A DNA stretch of 30,733 nt. It comes from Berkiella_A sp964633725 (GTDB taxonomy: Bacteria; Pseudomonadota; Gammaproteobacteria; Berkiellales; Berkiellaceae). The translations under genes were made by a program, and so were the position numbers. The notes under the pieces were generated by a model. That model made no database searches. It saw only the letters and a program-made list of their open reading frames with translations, and was not told where the DNA came from. This document shows positions 13,484-22,888 of this stretch, in pieces. The stretch lies in assembly GCA_964633725.1 (NCBI GenBank), contig CAZWHY010000041.1:1-30733 (forward strand). Direction: 5' to 3'. The number at the start of each line of letters is the position of its first letter. The first letter of the stretch is position 1.

Positions 13484-16186
13484 TTATTTCCGCTCACTCT
13501 CTAGTGTTTTTATTGCGCCCTTTTGTGTGTTTATTTCTGCCGTTATGCTATTCATCTTATCTATAGCAGTATATTTTGTGGAAGCGCTAACCATCCCTTC
13601 ACTTAAGCCGTTTTGATTGGCTGTGTTTTGAATGCTGGTTTGATGTCTCTTAAATGTCCCTTGAATATCATGGTTACTGACTATGCTTTGATGCTCAGCG
13701 TCAGCTGCGTTAACTGATGCAGGATCCACATGTTCTTCTCGCCAAGAACTAACTCTTTGTGCTGTCTCCTGCTGAACATAGTTATTTAAATATTGCTGAC
13801 TCAATTCTTGATTGTTGCGTAATAAATAATCAGCTTGTGTGTCTCCCATGGCACCCAATCCAGACTGCATAGATTGCTGACTCAACCAATCTTTAAAATT
13901 TTGGGTTGCATTAAAATCTATGGAAGCGGCTTCATTTTGACTAACAGATGCCAAATCTCTATAGCTTTTGGCTGATTGCCAGTTCGCACTAGCAGATTCA
14001 CTTGCTTGATTGGCTTTTTGATAGCTACTCATCACATCATTGGCAATTCTTTGGCCTTCATCGCTATTATCTCTATAGGAGTGCTCTTGAAATCCCCTAA
14101 TTGATTGTTCCAAAGTATCGGAAAAATTACTATTTTTTATAAATTCTTCTGCATTTGAAATCCCCTGATTAATAGCCTCAGATGAAATGCTATCTTTTTC
14201 TACTTTTATACCACCTGTAACTGATGCTCCAAATGATGCTCCAAATACTTTTGCTAGGGCTTTTCCAGCAAGCATCTTGCCAGAATCCCAGTTTGCATTG
14301 ATATTTCCATTCCCATACGCACCAGCTAAAAACCTCGAAGACTCATCCATCGTGTAACCATGTATTTCAGCAAACCTTTTAACTGAGCTTGCAAGTTGTT
14401 GAGATACCTCAGATGAGCCAGCAGAATCCGTTACCCCATAATTTTCCCCACTACTCTCCCCTTTACTTGCATGCTGGCCATAATTGACAGTCTCTTGTAT
14501 GGTAGTCGCCATGTTTTCTATATAGCTAGCCGCATCTGAATAGGCTGCACTCATTGAGGAGTCTGCCTGTTGAGTAGCACTAGTTTGAATGCTGCTGGAT
14601 AAGCTAACACGAGAATTTAAGCTACTTAATGCTGGTGATTGGTTAATTGTGCTGTGTCCATCTAGCTGTTGAGTAACTACTGAACCACCTGGCGTGGTAG
14701 CAGAAACCGCACCACTGGCATAACTGAGATTGGTGTCATGCTTATATCCAGAAACATTGCCTGTACTATGGTTGCCAATACTGGTATTGCCAAGGCTCAA
14801 ATTTCCTGTCGCCATTTCTCCTGCTGTACCCATCGCAATTGACTGAGTAGAACCGCCCATTAGTTGAGACAGTTGGGTTAATGCGGCACCAAGACCCTGT
14901 TTGCCCATGTTCATCAATTGCCATGATAAATATGGTACGGTTAAGGTTACATAGCCAAATATAGCTGACATGTAGTAATTTGTCGCATCTAGATGTGGTA
15001 AATCTGTCATAGACAATGTATACCCACTACTGGTGGTTCTAATGGCAAAGCTAGCACCGTAATTTAAAAAAGCATAAACAACAGGCCATGAGCCTATATA
15101 AGCAAGTGAAACCATATAATTAATAAATAATTTGTAACTATCAGTAAACAGCGCATAAATTACAATTAAAACAAACACTGCATATAACAAGCATTCAATA
15201 ACATCTTTTAATATAGGTAACCATTGAGCAGCTAAAACGCCTGTACTGACGCTGCCTAAGAATTTTTGCATATCCCCTTTGCTTTTTGTGTAGCTTAAAC
15301 CCGCAAGCGCTGAATTATTCATAGCGCCATCTTTAATGGCATTCATTACAATCATCTGCTGCATAATCTCAGAGCCTCCTTTTGAAACCCCCGTTAAATG
15401 CGTATAACTACTACCTAGATATGAAAATAATTCTGTTTTGAGCAACTCATCTGTTTTTGATTTTAACCCTGGAAATATAGCTTTCGCATACTTTACGCCT
15501 GACTCTTTTAAGACTTCTTTTAAACGTGCATCTAATAAAAGTGTGCCATCCTTACAGGTTGCAATTTTAGAATCCATCACAAAAGCCCGTATGGGGGAAG
15601 GCTTGGCTGAGACTAACCCCCAAATATCATCTGAGTTTAACAAGTCACTTTTAGAGTATTTACCATGATGAATGTCATAAAAAACACACTGTTCCACATA
15701 ACTTTTTAAATTTTCTCTATCTTGAGCGTTAATCGCCTGAAATCCTGAGCTTTTATGCATCAGGCTAGATGCGAACAAAAAACCGCTTTTAGTGTAATTT
15801 AAGTCATCAGGCATATGAAAAGCTGTTTCAACCAGTTGAGTAAGCCCGTGAAAAAATCTACTTGAAAGGCTCGCAGGTACTGCCAAGCCCAAAGGTACAC
15901 CATCAACAGAATAAGGCTCGCCCGGATTAACCTCATCAATTATATGAACTGTGTAAATAGGCGATAGCAAAACTATGGTAATAACGGTATACCTTAAAAC
16001 CGTATAAACAAGCGCAGATATTTTTCTGGTTTGAGTATAGTGAATAGCGCCAATAATAAATGCTAGTACAAAAGCAATACTAATATATTGAAAATAAGTG
16101 GTGCCCGGCTTAACTATGGATGCGACACCATTTAAAATCCCTTGGATTTGTGCGCCACTACCGTAGCAATATAAATTAACGTCCAT
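13484..16186 (-). CDS. traG: TraG mating-pair stabilisation and pilus assembly protein
   Basis: 900 aa; F TraG is 938. The N-terminal part (TraG_N) has membrane helices at about 34-48 and 59-78 and more at about 320-375. This part helps pilus assembly in F. A Gly-Asn repeat segment near 455-480 (GNLSLGNTSIGNHSTGNVSG) followed by KHDTN is typical of TraG. The long C-terminal half is Ser/Ala/Gln-rich and helical; in F this part acts in mating-pair stabilisation and is the partner of the exclusion protein TraS. AGGAA lies upstream of the ATG, and the gap after traH is 21 bp. The gene is followed by the opposite-strand membrane protein rather than by a co-directional traS. Confidence 0.95.
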   Translation of the reverse strand: MDVNLYCYGSGAQIQGILNGVASIVKPGTTYFQYISIAFVLAFIIGAIHYTQTRKISALVYTVLRYTVITIVLLSPIYTVHIIDEVNPGEPYSVDGVPLGLAVPASLSSRFFHGLTQLVETAFHMPDDLNYTKSGFLFASSLMHKSSGFQAINAQDRENLKSYVEQCVFYDIHHGKYSKSDLLNSDDIWGLVSAKPSPIRAFVMDSKIATCKDGTLLLDARLKEVLKESGVKYAKAIFPGLKSKTDELLKTELFSYLGSSYTHLTGVSKGGSEIMQQMIVMNAIKDGAMNNSALAGLSYTKSKGDMQKFLGSVSTGVLAAQWLPILKDVIECLLYAVFVLIVIYALFTDSYKLFINYMVSLAYIGSWPVVYAFLNYGASFAIRTTSSGYTLSMTDLPHLDATNYYMSAIFGYVTLTVPYLSWQLMNMGKQGLGAALTQLSQLMGGSTQSIAMGTAGEMATGNLSLGNTSIGNHSTGNVSGYKHDTNLSYASGAVSATTPGGSVVTQQLDGHSTINQSPALSSLNSRVSLSSSIQTSATQQADSSMSAAYSDAASYIENMATTIQETVNYGQHASKGESSGENYGVTDSAGSSEVSQQLASSVKRFAEIHGYTMDESSRFLAGAYGNGNINANWDSGKMLAGKALAKVFGASFGASVTGGIKVEKDSISSEAINQGISNAEEFIKNSNFSDTLEQSIRGFQEHSYRDNSDEGQRIANDVMSSYQKANQASESASANWQSAKSYRDLASVSQNEAASIDFNATQNFKDWLSQQSMQSGLGAMGDTQADYLLRNNQELSQQYLNNYVQQETAQRVSSWREEHVDPASVNAADAEHQSIVSNHDIQGTFKRHQTSIQNTANQNGLSEGMVSASTKYTAIDKMNSITAEINTQKGAIKTLESERK

Positions 16187-16207
16187 ATAGTTCCTATACT
16201 CTGATTA

Positions 16208-17605
16208 TTAGAGGCTTTCAGCCCACCGATTTGAGCTGTCCATTTTTTCTAAATTATTAGCAAGTCTTTGCTCTATTAGCATCGTTTGCTCTATTAATTG
16301 CGCTGTAATCATTTGATGCCTATAGTTATCTTGTTTTAGCTCTTTAACTTTGTCTCTAGCTAATCTTAATGACTCTTGAAATTGCTCTTTTTTATCCGTA
16401 GGAATTTGCAACATTTGATACTCGGTATCCACCAAACCAATCGTTTCCTCTAAGTACTTAAACAAAATGTCTGATGCTATCAGCTCACTATAACTGGCCA
16501 CATCTAATACACTTCTATCCTTAGTAAATGCACTTTGTACATTAACCATTTTATATATGGGTAGCCGAGTTGATTGTAGAAATGCTTTTTCTTTTTCAGT
16601 TAACGCAATTTCATCTTTTTTAATTTTATTTACAATCTCATTAATTGTATTTTCTACTCTATAAACTAAAGAGTCAGATTTATTGAGGCTCAAGTCATTC
16701 TTTGAAGGATTTAAGCAGCCATCTTCACCATTGGTATCGCAGCTATAGGACGTTGCTGTACCACCGTGTAATAAGGTCGACAACAAACCTTCATCCCCTA
16801 CAAGGGATGGCAAAAACACCTCATTATTACTACCATCGTCATTACCCTCATGTTTAATAATCACCGTCCCTGTAATGCTCATGAATAACTCTGCCACATC
16901 GTTATTTGAAGATAAAAAAGCATTGCTCTTAATGGCTTTCCAAGCAAAATTCATATTAGAGGCTAGTGTTTTCTCATATCCTTTTTGTGTGTTAGCGCTC
17001 TCTAATACCTCGCTCATTTGACCGCCATTACCACAGCCCATACGAGCTGACGTATAGTCCCCAAACACACCACCAGAACCCGCACCAATATCTTGACACA
17101 CCGCTTTTTGTGCGGCCTGTGTTTTAGGGAAAACTGCGCCCACCAAGCCAACGGCTGCTTCACATGAATTTATGCTTGCTCTATTAACTGCGTTTGCGAC
17201 ATTTCTTAAGTCTTTAAATGTGGTCGCAATCATGGGGGACACGGTTTCAAGCGCGAGATTAAATGCATATGACATGCTATCGCTCATAATTTGTTTTGCC
17301 ATATCTCGCGCTTGGCCTTTGGTAATATAAGAAAACCCACCAAAATGTAAGTCAATCCCAGAACACCCGCCCGTAAATGAAGGTAATGTGACACTTGCAA
17401 GCTGAGTATTGTGCACGGGCGATCTTAAATAAAGGCTACCGCCGTTATAGTATCCTGCGGATTGTGCTTCATAGGCACTAGCTGAAGTTGTGTTACTTAA
17501 ACCACCTAAATTGGTAAATGCTTTTTCAAGCTCTGTGCCAACACCCGCCATAACAGGTGTGAAAAAAGTGGTAAGCAATAATAATGATGTAACTCGCAAT
17601 ATCAT
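16208..17605 (-). CDS. traH: TraH pilus assembly protein
   Basis: 465 aa (F TraH 458). A signal peptide (MILRVTSLLLLTTFFTPVMA) directs it to the periplasm. The N-terminal half carries TraH hallmarks, including the Gly-rich GCSGIDLHFGGFSYI segment, and several cysteines. The C-terminal third is helical with probable coiled coil (about 390-450). TraH acts with TraF, TraW, TraU, TrbC and TrbI in pilus extension and retraction. The ATG lies two bases after the stop of the upstream gene, with GGAAG inside that gene's end. Confidence 0.95.
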   Translation of the reverse strand: MILRVTSLLLLTTFFTPVMAGVGTELEKAFTNLGGLSNTTSASAYEAQSAGYYNGGSLYLRSPVHNTQLASVTLPSFTGGCSGIDLHFGGFSYITKGQARDMAKQIMSDSMSYAFNLALETVSPMIATTFKDLRNVANAVNRASINSCEAAVGLVGAVFPKTQAAQKAVCQDIGAGSGGVFGDYTSARMGCGNGGQMSEVLESANTQKGYEKTLASNMNFAWKAIKSNAFLSSNNDVAELFMSITGTVIIKHEGNDDGSNNEVFLPSLVGDEGLLSTLLHGGTATSYSCDTNGEDGCLNPSKNDLSLNKSDSLVYRVENTINEIVNKIKKDEIALTEKEKAFLQSTRLPIYKMVNVQSAFTKDRSVLDVASYSELIASDILFKYLEETIGLVDTEYQMLQIPTDKKEQFQESLRLARDKVKELKQDNYRHQMITAQLIEQTMLIEQRLANNLEKMDSSNRWAESL

Positions 17606-17607
17606 GG

Positions 17608-18105
17608 TTAATCTTCCAACATGTAATCTTTAGCCATTATTGGATGCGCCATAGACCTGATTCTAATTCTGTTATTTCTATCTGCATCAACACTATGAGT
17701 TATATCTTCTACATCTCCCTTAAGAAAATGGGATATTAGGTTTTCATGTTCAGTTGCCATGCTTGTTACATGATGAGTGCATGATGTTTCTTTATACAAA
17801 TCATCAGCCTTTTGGGTTTGTAGGATTAAACCTGGGGCAAATGATTTAACTATATGTCTATAGGTAGACAAAACCATGGCTTGATAGCCACTAGTGTTGT
17901 CCTCCTCTAAGCTTTTAGATTTTCTCCAATTTTTAGCAATGCGTGGCGACAGTTGTTCCACCATAGCCGCATAAGAAGCGTCACTATCCATACGTGAATA
18001 AAGTCTATCTCTTAGCTCATTCTCGCAAACATTCGTATTAGCATTGGCGAATACTTGGGCACTTAGTATTGTGCATAAAATAGCCGTTACAATTTTTTCA
18101 AACAT
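17608..18105 (-). CDS. Hypothetical periplasmic protein between trbB and traH
   Basis: 165 aa. It begins with a clear signal peptide (MFEKIVTAILCTILSAQVFA, cleavage near A20-N23), so the product is probably exported. The mature part holds two cysteines (CENELRD near the N-terminus; TSCTHH later) and is mostly helical. The start overlaps the end of trbB by eight bases, with AAGGA upstream, so the two are translationally coupled. In F this interval holds trbJ and trbF, but I see no convincing similarity to either. It is probably an accessory subunit of pilus assembly specific to this lineage; function unknown. Confidence 0.82.
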   Translation of the reverse strand: MFEKIVTAILCTILSAQVFANANTNVCENELRDRLYSRMDSDASYAAMVEQLSPRIAKNWRKSKSLEEDNTSGYQAMVLSTYRHIVKSFAPGLILQTQKADDLYKETSCTHHVTSMATEHENLISHFLKGDVEDITHSVDADRNNRIRIRSMAHPIMAKDYMLED

Positions 18106-18553
18106 GTTTGTCCTTGTTTTTTACATAATTAACACTCTGCTCTACCCTAGAAGATAAAGTTGCCTCATCCACAAAGCCAACAGCAATCGGATAAGCATCT
18201 TTAGTTTTTTTATTTATGAGATATACTGCCGGGAAAGATGTAACCTTAAATGCGCTTAATAGCGCTCGATCCATCACAAAATTTTCAAATTCAGGCACCG
18301 AGCCACCATCTGCACTGACAGGCATCACATTGATTTGATGTTCTTTGGCTGCAGATTTTAGAATTGGTGCTAATTCATGACAAAACCCACAGCCACCCAT
18401 AAAACAAAATACCAATTCTAAATCATTTATTTGTTCCCGATTTTCTGTAACCTCATAAGATAGAGCCCCCTCCCACTGTTTCATATCCAGAGCATGAACC
18501 GTAGAAAAAAGACATGAAAAAAGTAGTATCGATATTAATGCAAGTGTTCTCAT
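18098..18553 (-). CDS. trbB: TrbB thioredoxin-like disulfide isomerase
   Basis: 151 aa with the ATG at 18553, which overlaps the traF stop as ATGA and has GAGG at the right distance. An in-frame TTG six bases earlier is less likely. A signal peptide (MRTLALISILLFSCLFSTVHA) precedes a thioredoxin-fold domain with the active-site motif CGFC (C55 and C58) and the conserved cis-proline segment SFPAVYL. F TrbB is a periplasmic disulfide isomerase that helps fold Cys-rich transfer proteins such as TraH, TraU and TraN, all encoded nearby. Loss of both active cysteines would argue against this, but they are present. Confidence 0.9.
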   Translation of the reverse strand: MRTLALISILLFSCLFSTVHALDMKQWEGALSYEVTENREQINDLELVFCFMGGCGFCHELAPILKSAAKEHQINVMPVSADGGSVPEFENFVMDRALLSAFKVTSFPAVYLINKKTKDAYPIAVGFVDEATLSSRVEQSVNYVKNKDKHV

Positions 18554-19332
18554 TTCCAATCCTCAAAGTGGCTAAACACATCAAATAATCTTTGTTCTAA
18601 TTCGATTTCAGCCATCATAGTGTGACTTAAAGGCATAAATTGTCCGTTTTGAGTATTTAAGGCAAATAGCGCAGGTATTTTTTGTACCCCCATTTTTTTT
18701 GCTTGACCGTTATCTGGGCTGTTATTTTCTAGCTCGCTGATATTGCTTCCATCCATTGATACACCCAATACCTCAAAACCATATTTGTTCGCGAGTTTTG
18801 TAATAATGGGCGCTTGTAGCTGCGCAATTTCATCTGCACCCTCATAAAAATAAACCAAGCCATTTGTTTTGGCAGTGTGTACAAGAAATGCCTCCATTTT
18901 TTGCCTATTAGCTCTATTCAATGTAATCAATGCATGGTTGTTGGTTGGTTTGAAGGCTGAATAATCTAGCTTGGCATTTTGTAATAGTACTTCTTGCCAT
19001 GCCACACTGAACTTCGTTGCCATATCCCCTGCTTTGTTCTTTAGGGTAATAAAACTCTTCACATTCTCCATGGTGGGATATAAAACTGCTTTTGCTTTGG
19101 CTTCGTCAATCATTTGAGTAAAAGAAGCCATAACTTCTTTTGCGGAAGGGGCTGCCACTTGAATCTCTACTGGCTTTGGTGCCTCTTGGGTTTCATCATT
19201 TTTCTCTTTCGCTAAATCATACCCCCAATATCTACCAACAGCATATGAGCTATCATCTAAAGCCAATGCGCAATGGCTAATGATCAGGCTAATGGCTATG
19301 GTGCAAGATTTTAAAATGGCGCTTTTATGCAT
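18550..19332 (-). CDS. traF: TraF pilus assembly protein, thioredoxin-like without CXXC
   Basis: 260 aa (F TraF 247). A signal peptide ends near A24. The C-terminal part (about 150-255) is a thioredoxin-like domain (VYFYEGADEIAQLQAPII, then KIPALFALN), but the usual Cys pair is replaced (EGADEIAQ), so it is probably structural, as in F TraF. The protein is periplasmic and needed for pilus formation. ATG 19332 overlaps the traN stop, with GAGGGG just upstream; its own stop overlaps the trbB start. Confidence 0.92.
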   Translation of the reverse strand: MHKSAILKSCTIAISLIISHCALALDDSSYAVGRYWGYDLAKEKNDETQEAPKPVEIQVAAPSAKEVMASFTQMIDEAKAKAVLYPTMENVKSFITLKNKAGDMATKFSVAWQEVLLQNAKLDYSAFKPTNNHALITLNRANRQKMEAFLVHTAKTNGLVYFYEGADEIAQLQAPIITKLANKYGFEVLGVSMDGSNISELENNSPDNGQAKKMGVQKIPALFALNTQNGQFMPLSHTMMAEIELEQRLFDVFSHFEDWK

Positions 19333-20320
19333 AACGCCCCTCTTTTTGACTATCTACACAATGAATGTCATTTGAGCCATTGGCACACTTTGCTGCACTA
19401 TTGCTTACATGATTGGTCAACGCACTTTGGTCGGGCAGCGAAATATTATTAGAAATATCTTGGTAGGCTTCATTTAAATCTATTGCGTCAAAATCAATGC
19501 GAGATAGTTCGTTCGCACTGATACCTCTACAGTTCGGAGATTCTGCATTGCCAAAATCAACAAAGAGTTGCCATTGCCTGCCACGCTCTTGTATAAGATG
19601 AGCCAATTTTGATTCGAAAACACAAAAAACATCATGCTTTTTTCTATTGGGTTTATGGCCAGATTTCCTGGTGCCTAAAAATATCGCCACGCCTTTTTCT
19701 CTGGCTTGACCTAATTCATTTTCTTGGCTGCTACATTGGCTAATAAATTTACCCCAGCCAGTTGAATTGCAGCAATTCATGAATCCTATATCATATCTTT
19801 TGCACTCCATGGCCTGCCCTTGAAATAATATTGGTGAACTCTCATTAAAAGAGCCAGGCAATTGGTTACTCACTTCTCCCAAAACAGCCAAATCACCTAT
19901 AGCCTCTTTAAAATCTGCGTCACTTGATGGCTCTGACAAGGCGCAATTCACAGAGCTCTTACAATCACTATACTTTTCTAATAACGCATTGTTTAAATCT
20001 TCAAATTCAGACAAGTCTTTGAACCCTAGCTTTTGCTCTTGAAGCTCTTCCGCTGCCACCTCTTGCATCACTCTTGAATTAAGCACTATTTGAGTGGCTT
20101 CACTTTGATATGCCTGTGCTCTAGCAATAAAGCCAATTTCTTGCCCCTCTAACTTAGCTTGTGGTGGCTGGTCGGTATAGCTTTCTAGATACGTGGTAGG
20201 GTTTGCCTCAAAATCAGACAAAATTGATTTAATAGAATCATTTGTAGGCAAATCACTCAACTCTGTAGCATTAGCGATAGATAAATTGATGGCACAAGCA
20301 ATCAAGAGTAGCTTTTTCAT
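19325..20320 (-). CDS. traN: TraN-like mating-pair stabilisation adhesin, short form
   Basis: 331 aa from the ATG at 20320, which overlaps the trbC stop as ATGA with AAGG upstream; a GTG three codons earlier is possible. A signal peptide (MKKLLLIACAINLSIANA) fits an exported outer-membrane protein. The C-terminal part carries TraN signatures: CKRYDIGFMNCCNSTGWGKF, ESKLAHLIQERGRQW and NCRGISANELSRIDF. F TraN has about 602 residues; here the large central Cys-rich part that forms the surface-exposed receptor-binding domain is missing. The gene order (trbC-traN-traF) is as in F. It may recognise a different receptor or serve mainly as a structural subunit. Confidence 0.88.
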   Translation of the reverse strand: MKKLLLIACAINLSIANATELSDLPTNDSIKSILSDFEANPTTYLESYTDQPPQAKLEGQEIGFIARAQAYQSEATQIVLNSRVMQEVAAEELQEQKLGFKDLSEFEDLNNALLEKYSDCKSSVNCALSEPSSDADFKEAIGDLAVLGEVSNQLPGSFNESSPILFQGQAMECKRYDIGFMNCCNSTGWGKFISQCSSQENELGQAREKGVAIFLGTRKSGHKPNRKKHDVFCVFESKLAHLIQERGRQWQLFVDFGNAESPNCRGISANELSRIDFDAIDLNEAYQDISNNISLPDQSALTNHVSNSAAKCANGSNDIHCVDSQKEGRYA

Positions 20321-20961
20321 ATAGCGCACCTTTTAATTGCTTGTTCTTTTGCTTCAACACCTTCCTCACCAATGATTTTTAAAGCTTCTTTTATGGTGCT
20401 GGTGCCATAAACCATATCAAAAGGACTATCTGAACTATCATATTTTCTGACAACAACAGCAGGCACTTTTTTAATGTCGTATTTATCAAATAACTCCGGA
20501 TCGATATTAATCCCCCCTTCATTATTATTTTCTTCCACAAACTTTTGCATTTTAGCGATAGATTTTGGAAAATCCTCCGCAATTAAGCCCTGCACATTAA
20601 TGCTGGCATCAAAGTTTCCTGCCTCACTCATCCATTGTTTAATCGCTACCTCAGGCATTGACCAAGACACAAAAACAAGCACTTCGCCGTCTGAAGTTTT
20701 CTCACCTTTTATGCTTTTCTTTAGATTTTGTATCGTTTTATGGGCACCCTTTTTCATATCTTGGTATGCATCACTTCGCAAAAATGTGGCTTGCTTGTCC
20801 CTCACCTCTCGCTTAATGCTGTTTATTTCGCGCTCATACAGTGCCAATGCTTCTTTTTGCATTTGTTGAGCATCAATGTTTATTTTTTCAGATGCAGAAG
20901 ATTGCATGCTCAAAAGCAATAAAACACAAAAAGTCATTAAGCAAATATTTTTAAAATGCAC
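20317..20961 (-). CDS. trbC: TrbC pilus assembly protein (F-type)
   Basis: 214 aa (F TrbC 212). The start is GTG at 20961, with AGGA about eight bases before it, overlapping the end of traU; an ATG at codon 9 would cut into the signal peptide. The signal peptide ends after QSSAS. The C-terminal domain is thioredoxin-like: LVFVSWSMPE and later YDIKKVPAVVV with the cis-proline, but no Cys pair. In F, TrbC is a periplasmic partner of TraW in pilus assembly. Confidence 0.92.
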   Translation of the reverse strand: MHFKNICLMTFCVLLLLSMQSSASEKINIDAQQMQKEALALYEREINSIKREVRDKQATFLRSDAYQDMKKGAHKTIQNLKKSIKGEKTSDGEVLVFVSWSMPEVAIKQWMSEAGNFDASINVQGLIAEDFPKSIAKMQKFVEENNNEGGINIDPELFDKYDIKKVPAVVVRKYDSSDSPFDMVYGTSTIKEALKIIGEEGVEAKEQAIKRCAI

Positions 20962-21934
20962 AGCAATTCCTTTTTCTCCAAATTAAGTAACCAAAGTCTT
21001 CGCCCTTAACAGGGTATTCTTTGCCCATCTCCCAAAATACTGTTGTTGCGCCAAATGCCTGGCAACCTAGCACTGCACCAACGGTTGGGTATGGATATAC
21101 CATTTGATACCTATATCTGTTTTTGGGAATAATTGGGTGCGGTCTTTCATGGCATAACAATTCACCATCAACCCCAGTGCTATCCCAAAGCAATCCTTCT
21201 CTATGTAATTTGTAAGCCATGCGCTCACTTAATAATGTGCTAGCTTGAACACCACTCACATGCTCTTGCACATGCCCTGTTAGCGGATACATAGAGCCTT
21301 GCGCTCCTGCGCACCAAAACAATGGGCTGAGCGACTTTCCAATGGCGCTAGCAGAAACTGCATCTGCAGCACAGGCTGATTGCGCAACAATATTTCCAAA
21401 TAAAGCGGCTTCAGGGTTTAAAATAAAAGCTAAGGTGTCTGAATTCCAAGTAGGATCCAGCTCAGTCAAATATGCGACATCAAACTCACCCGCTTGCACA
21501 CAAGCGGCGCTAGATATCACATTGAGCCACAACATTAATGGGAATTTGTACCAGTGCACATGATAAAAACTTCTGTTTGAATTACCCTGCTTAGTATTTT
21601 GGCTACCCTTAGGATAGGCGTCAGATATGCCCGCTATTTCTAGCCCACCTAAATTAACCATACAAAATGGCTTGTAGGTGACATCAACTAAACTAATTGG
21701 CTCCCAAAAACCAACAGAAACACCGGGGCGTATGCCACACATACATATTGGGCTTTTGGGATTTGTAGTGTCAGCATTATAACCTCGCGCCACTTTGGCG
21801 GCGCCTATAGATATGGGAAAAACACAGCTCCAACAAACATCTGTAACAGGATTAGCAAAACGACCACTGCAATTGTTCGCAAAAGCAAAATCACCTTGAA
21901 TGCATAGCGCTAAAACGAGTAATATCCTTATCAT
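20951..21934 (-). CDS. traU: TraU pilus assembly / DNA transfer protein
   Basis: 327 aa (F TraU 330). A signal peptide (MIRILLVLALCIQGDFAFA) precedes a Cys-rich periplasmic protein with typical TraU segments: VCWSCVFPISIGAAKVARG, CMCGIRPGVSVGFWEP and YPKGSQNTKQG. Many cysteines explain the need for TrbB. In F, TraU is needed mainly for DNA transfer and mating-pair stability. The ATG overlaps the traW stop (ATATGATAA) with GAGG seven bases upstream. Confidence 0.95.
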   Translation of the reverse strand: MIRILLVLALCIQGDFAFANNCSGRFANPVTDVCWSCVFPISIGAAKVARGYNADTTNPKSPICMCGIRPGVSVGFWEPISLVDVTYKPFCMVNLGGLEIAGISDAYPKGSQNTKQGNSNRSFYHVHWYKFPLMLWLNVISSAACVQAGEFDVAYLTELDPTWNSDTLAFILNPEAALFGNIVAQSACAADAVSASAIGKSLSPLFWCAGAQGSMYPLTGHVQEHVSGVQASTLLSERMAYKLHREGLLWDSTGVDGELLCHERPHPIIPKNRYRYQMVYPYPTVGAVLGCQAFGATTVFWEMGKEYPVKGEDFGYLIWRKRNCCAF

Positions 21935-22548
21935 ATTGCAACCTCTTGTATTTTCAAAACATCGCCCTTTTGAAAAACAATCGCAGGAGAATGTTTAATA
22001 CCAAATCGATTGACAAGAACCCCTTTTTGATCAAAGTAAACCGGTATATTTAACTCTTTTGTTGCCTCTAAAATAGAGCCATTAATCAGTATGATTTTTA
22101 CGTTGTCAGTATTGGGCAAAACTGTATTTTTAATATATTTCATCTCTTTTTTAGAGTCTGAATTAACAAAAACAAGCACTTCATTCAAGCTCACTAAATT
22201 CAAAGGGTTGACTGTTTGCCCTTTGCTTGCCACAAGCTGCCCTTTATGGTCAAAAATATCTTTTGTCACCGTCCATGCAGGGTCAAATATCCACTCTTTA
22301 TTTTTCGTAGCACTTGTTAAACCAATTACGCCATCTGGCCTGCTTATTTTTTCTTTTGCGATTGATATGATTTCTTGATTGATTTTTTCAAGTTCGCCGC
22401 TCTCCTGCATATCTGCCAAACGCTGGTGAATCATAGATAACAGATTCTTCTCTATAACAGGATAAATAATTCCCCTTACCCCCAAATCTTTTGCCTGAGC
22501 CACACCGACCCAAATGGCAAGAAAAATGAAGATTAATACGCTACGCAT
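21931..22548 (-). CDS. traW: TraW pilus assembly protein
   Basis: 205 aa from the ATG at 22548, which overlaps the trbI stop; an in-frame ATG six codons earlier (22566) lacks a better ribosome site. A signal peptide (MRSVLIFIFLAIWVGVAQA) is followed by the conserved DLGVRGIIYPVIEKNLL start of TraW. The C-terminal half is TrbC/thioredoxin-like (VLVFVNSDSKKEM and later VNRFGIKHSPAIV). F TraW is about 210 aa and acts with TrbC in the periplasm. Confidence 0.93.
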   Translation of the reverse strand: MRSVLIFIFLAIWVGVAQAKDLGVRGIIYPVIEKNLLSMIHQRLADMQESGELEKINQEIISIAKEKISRPDGVIGLTSATKNKEWIFDPAWTVTKDIFDHKGQLVASKGQTVNPLNLVSLNEVLVFVNSDSKKEMKYIKNTVLPNTDNVKIILINGSILEATKELNIPVYFDQKGVLVNRFGIKHSPAIVFQKGDVLKIQEVAI

Positions 22549-22888
22549 TGCTGATGCACCGACCATTCATCAATACTTGAATTTCATGACTCACATCTTT
22601 GCCACCCGCAATAACCGCTTTTTTAGGGATAATAACGACGTTGTTTTCATCTGCGTACTGTTCAATAACCTCACTCAAACAAGCGCTCATTTTGTCTATA
22701 AACTCGATTTTTTCAGCAGAATTTTGATTGGCCTGAATCATTTCACCAATCACCCAATCTGAATCAAAGCTTACAACCCCACTTTTCATATCTCTTTGAG
22801 AGCTATGTAGAGTCCACCCAAGTAAGATGCTTATCACCAAAAGAGGAAAAGTAAAAAATGATTTTTTTGTTTGGTTGCTAACATTCAT
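22541..22888 (-). CDS. trbI: TrbI, F-type pilus retraction protein
   Basis: 115 aa (F TrbI 128). A single membrane helix (about 13-27) leaves a short cytoplasmic N-terminus and a periplasmic domain. The position between traC and traW is that of trbI in F, and size and topology agree. Strong AGGAGG lies before the ATG, inside the end of traC, with an 11-base overlap. In F, TrbI affects pilus retraction. Identification rests more on context than on motifs. Confidence 0.82.
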   Translation of the reverse strand: MNVSNQTKKSFFTFPLLVISILLGWTLHSSQRDMKSGVVSFDSDWVIGEMIQANQNSAEKIEFIDKMSACLSEVIEQYADENNVVIIPKKAVIAGGKDVSHEIQVLMNGRCISNA

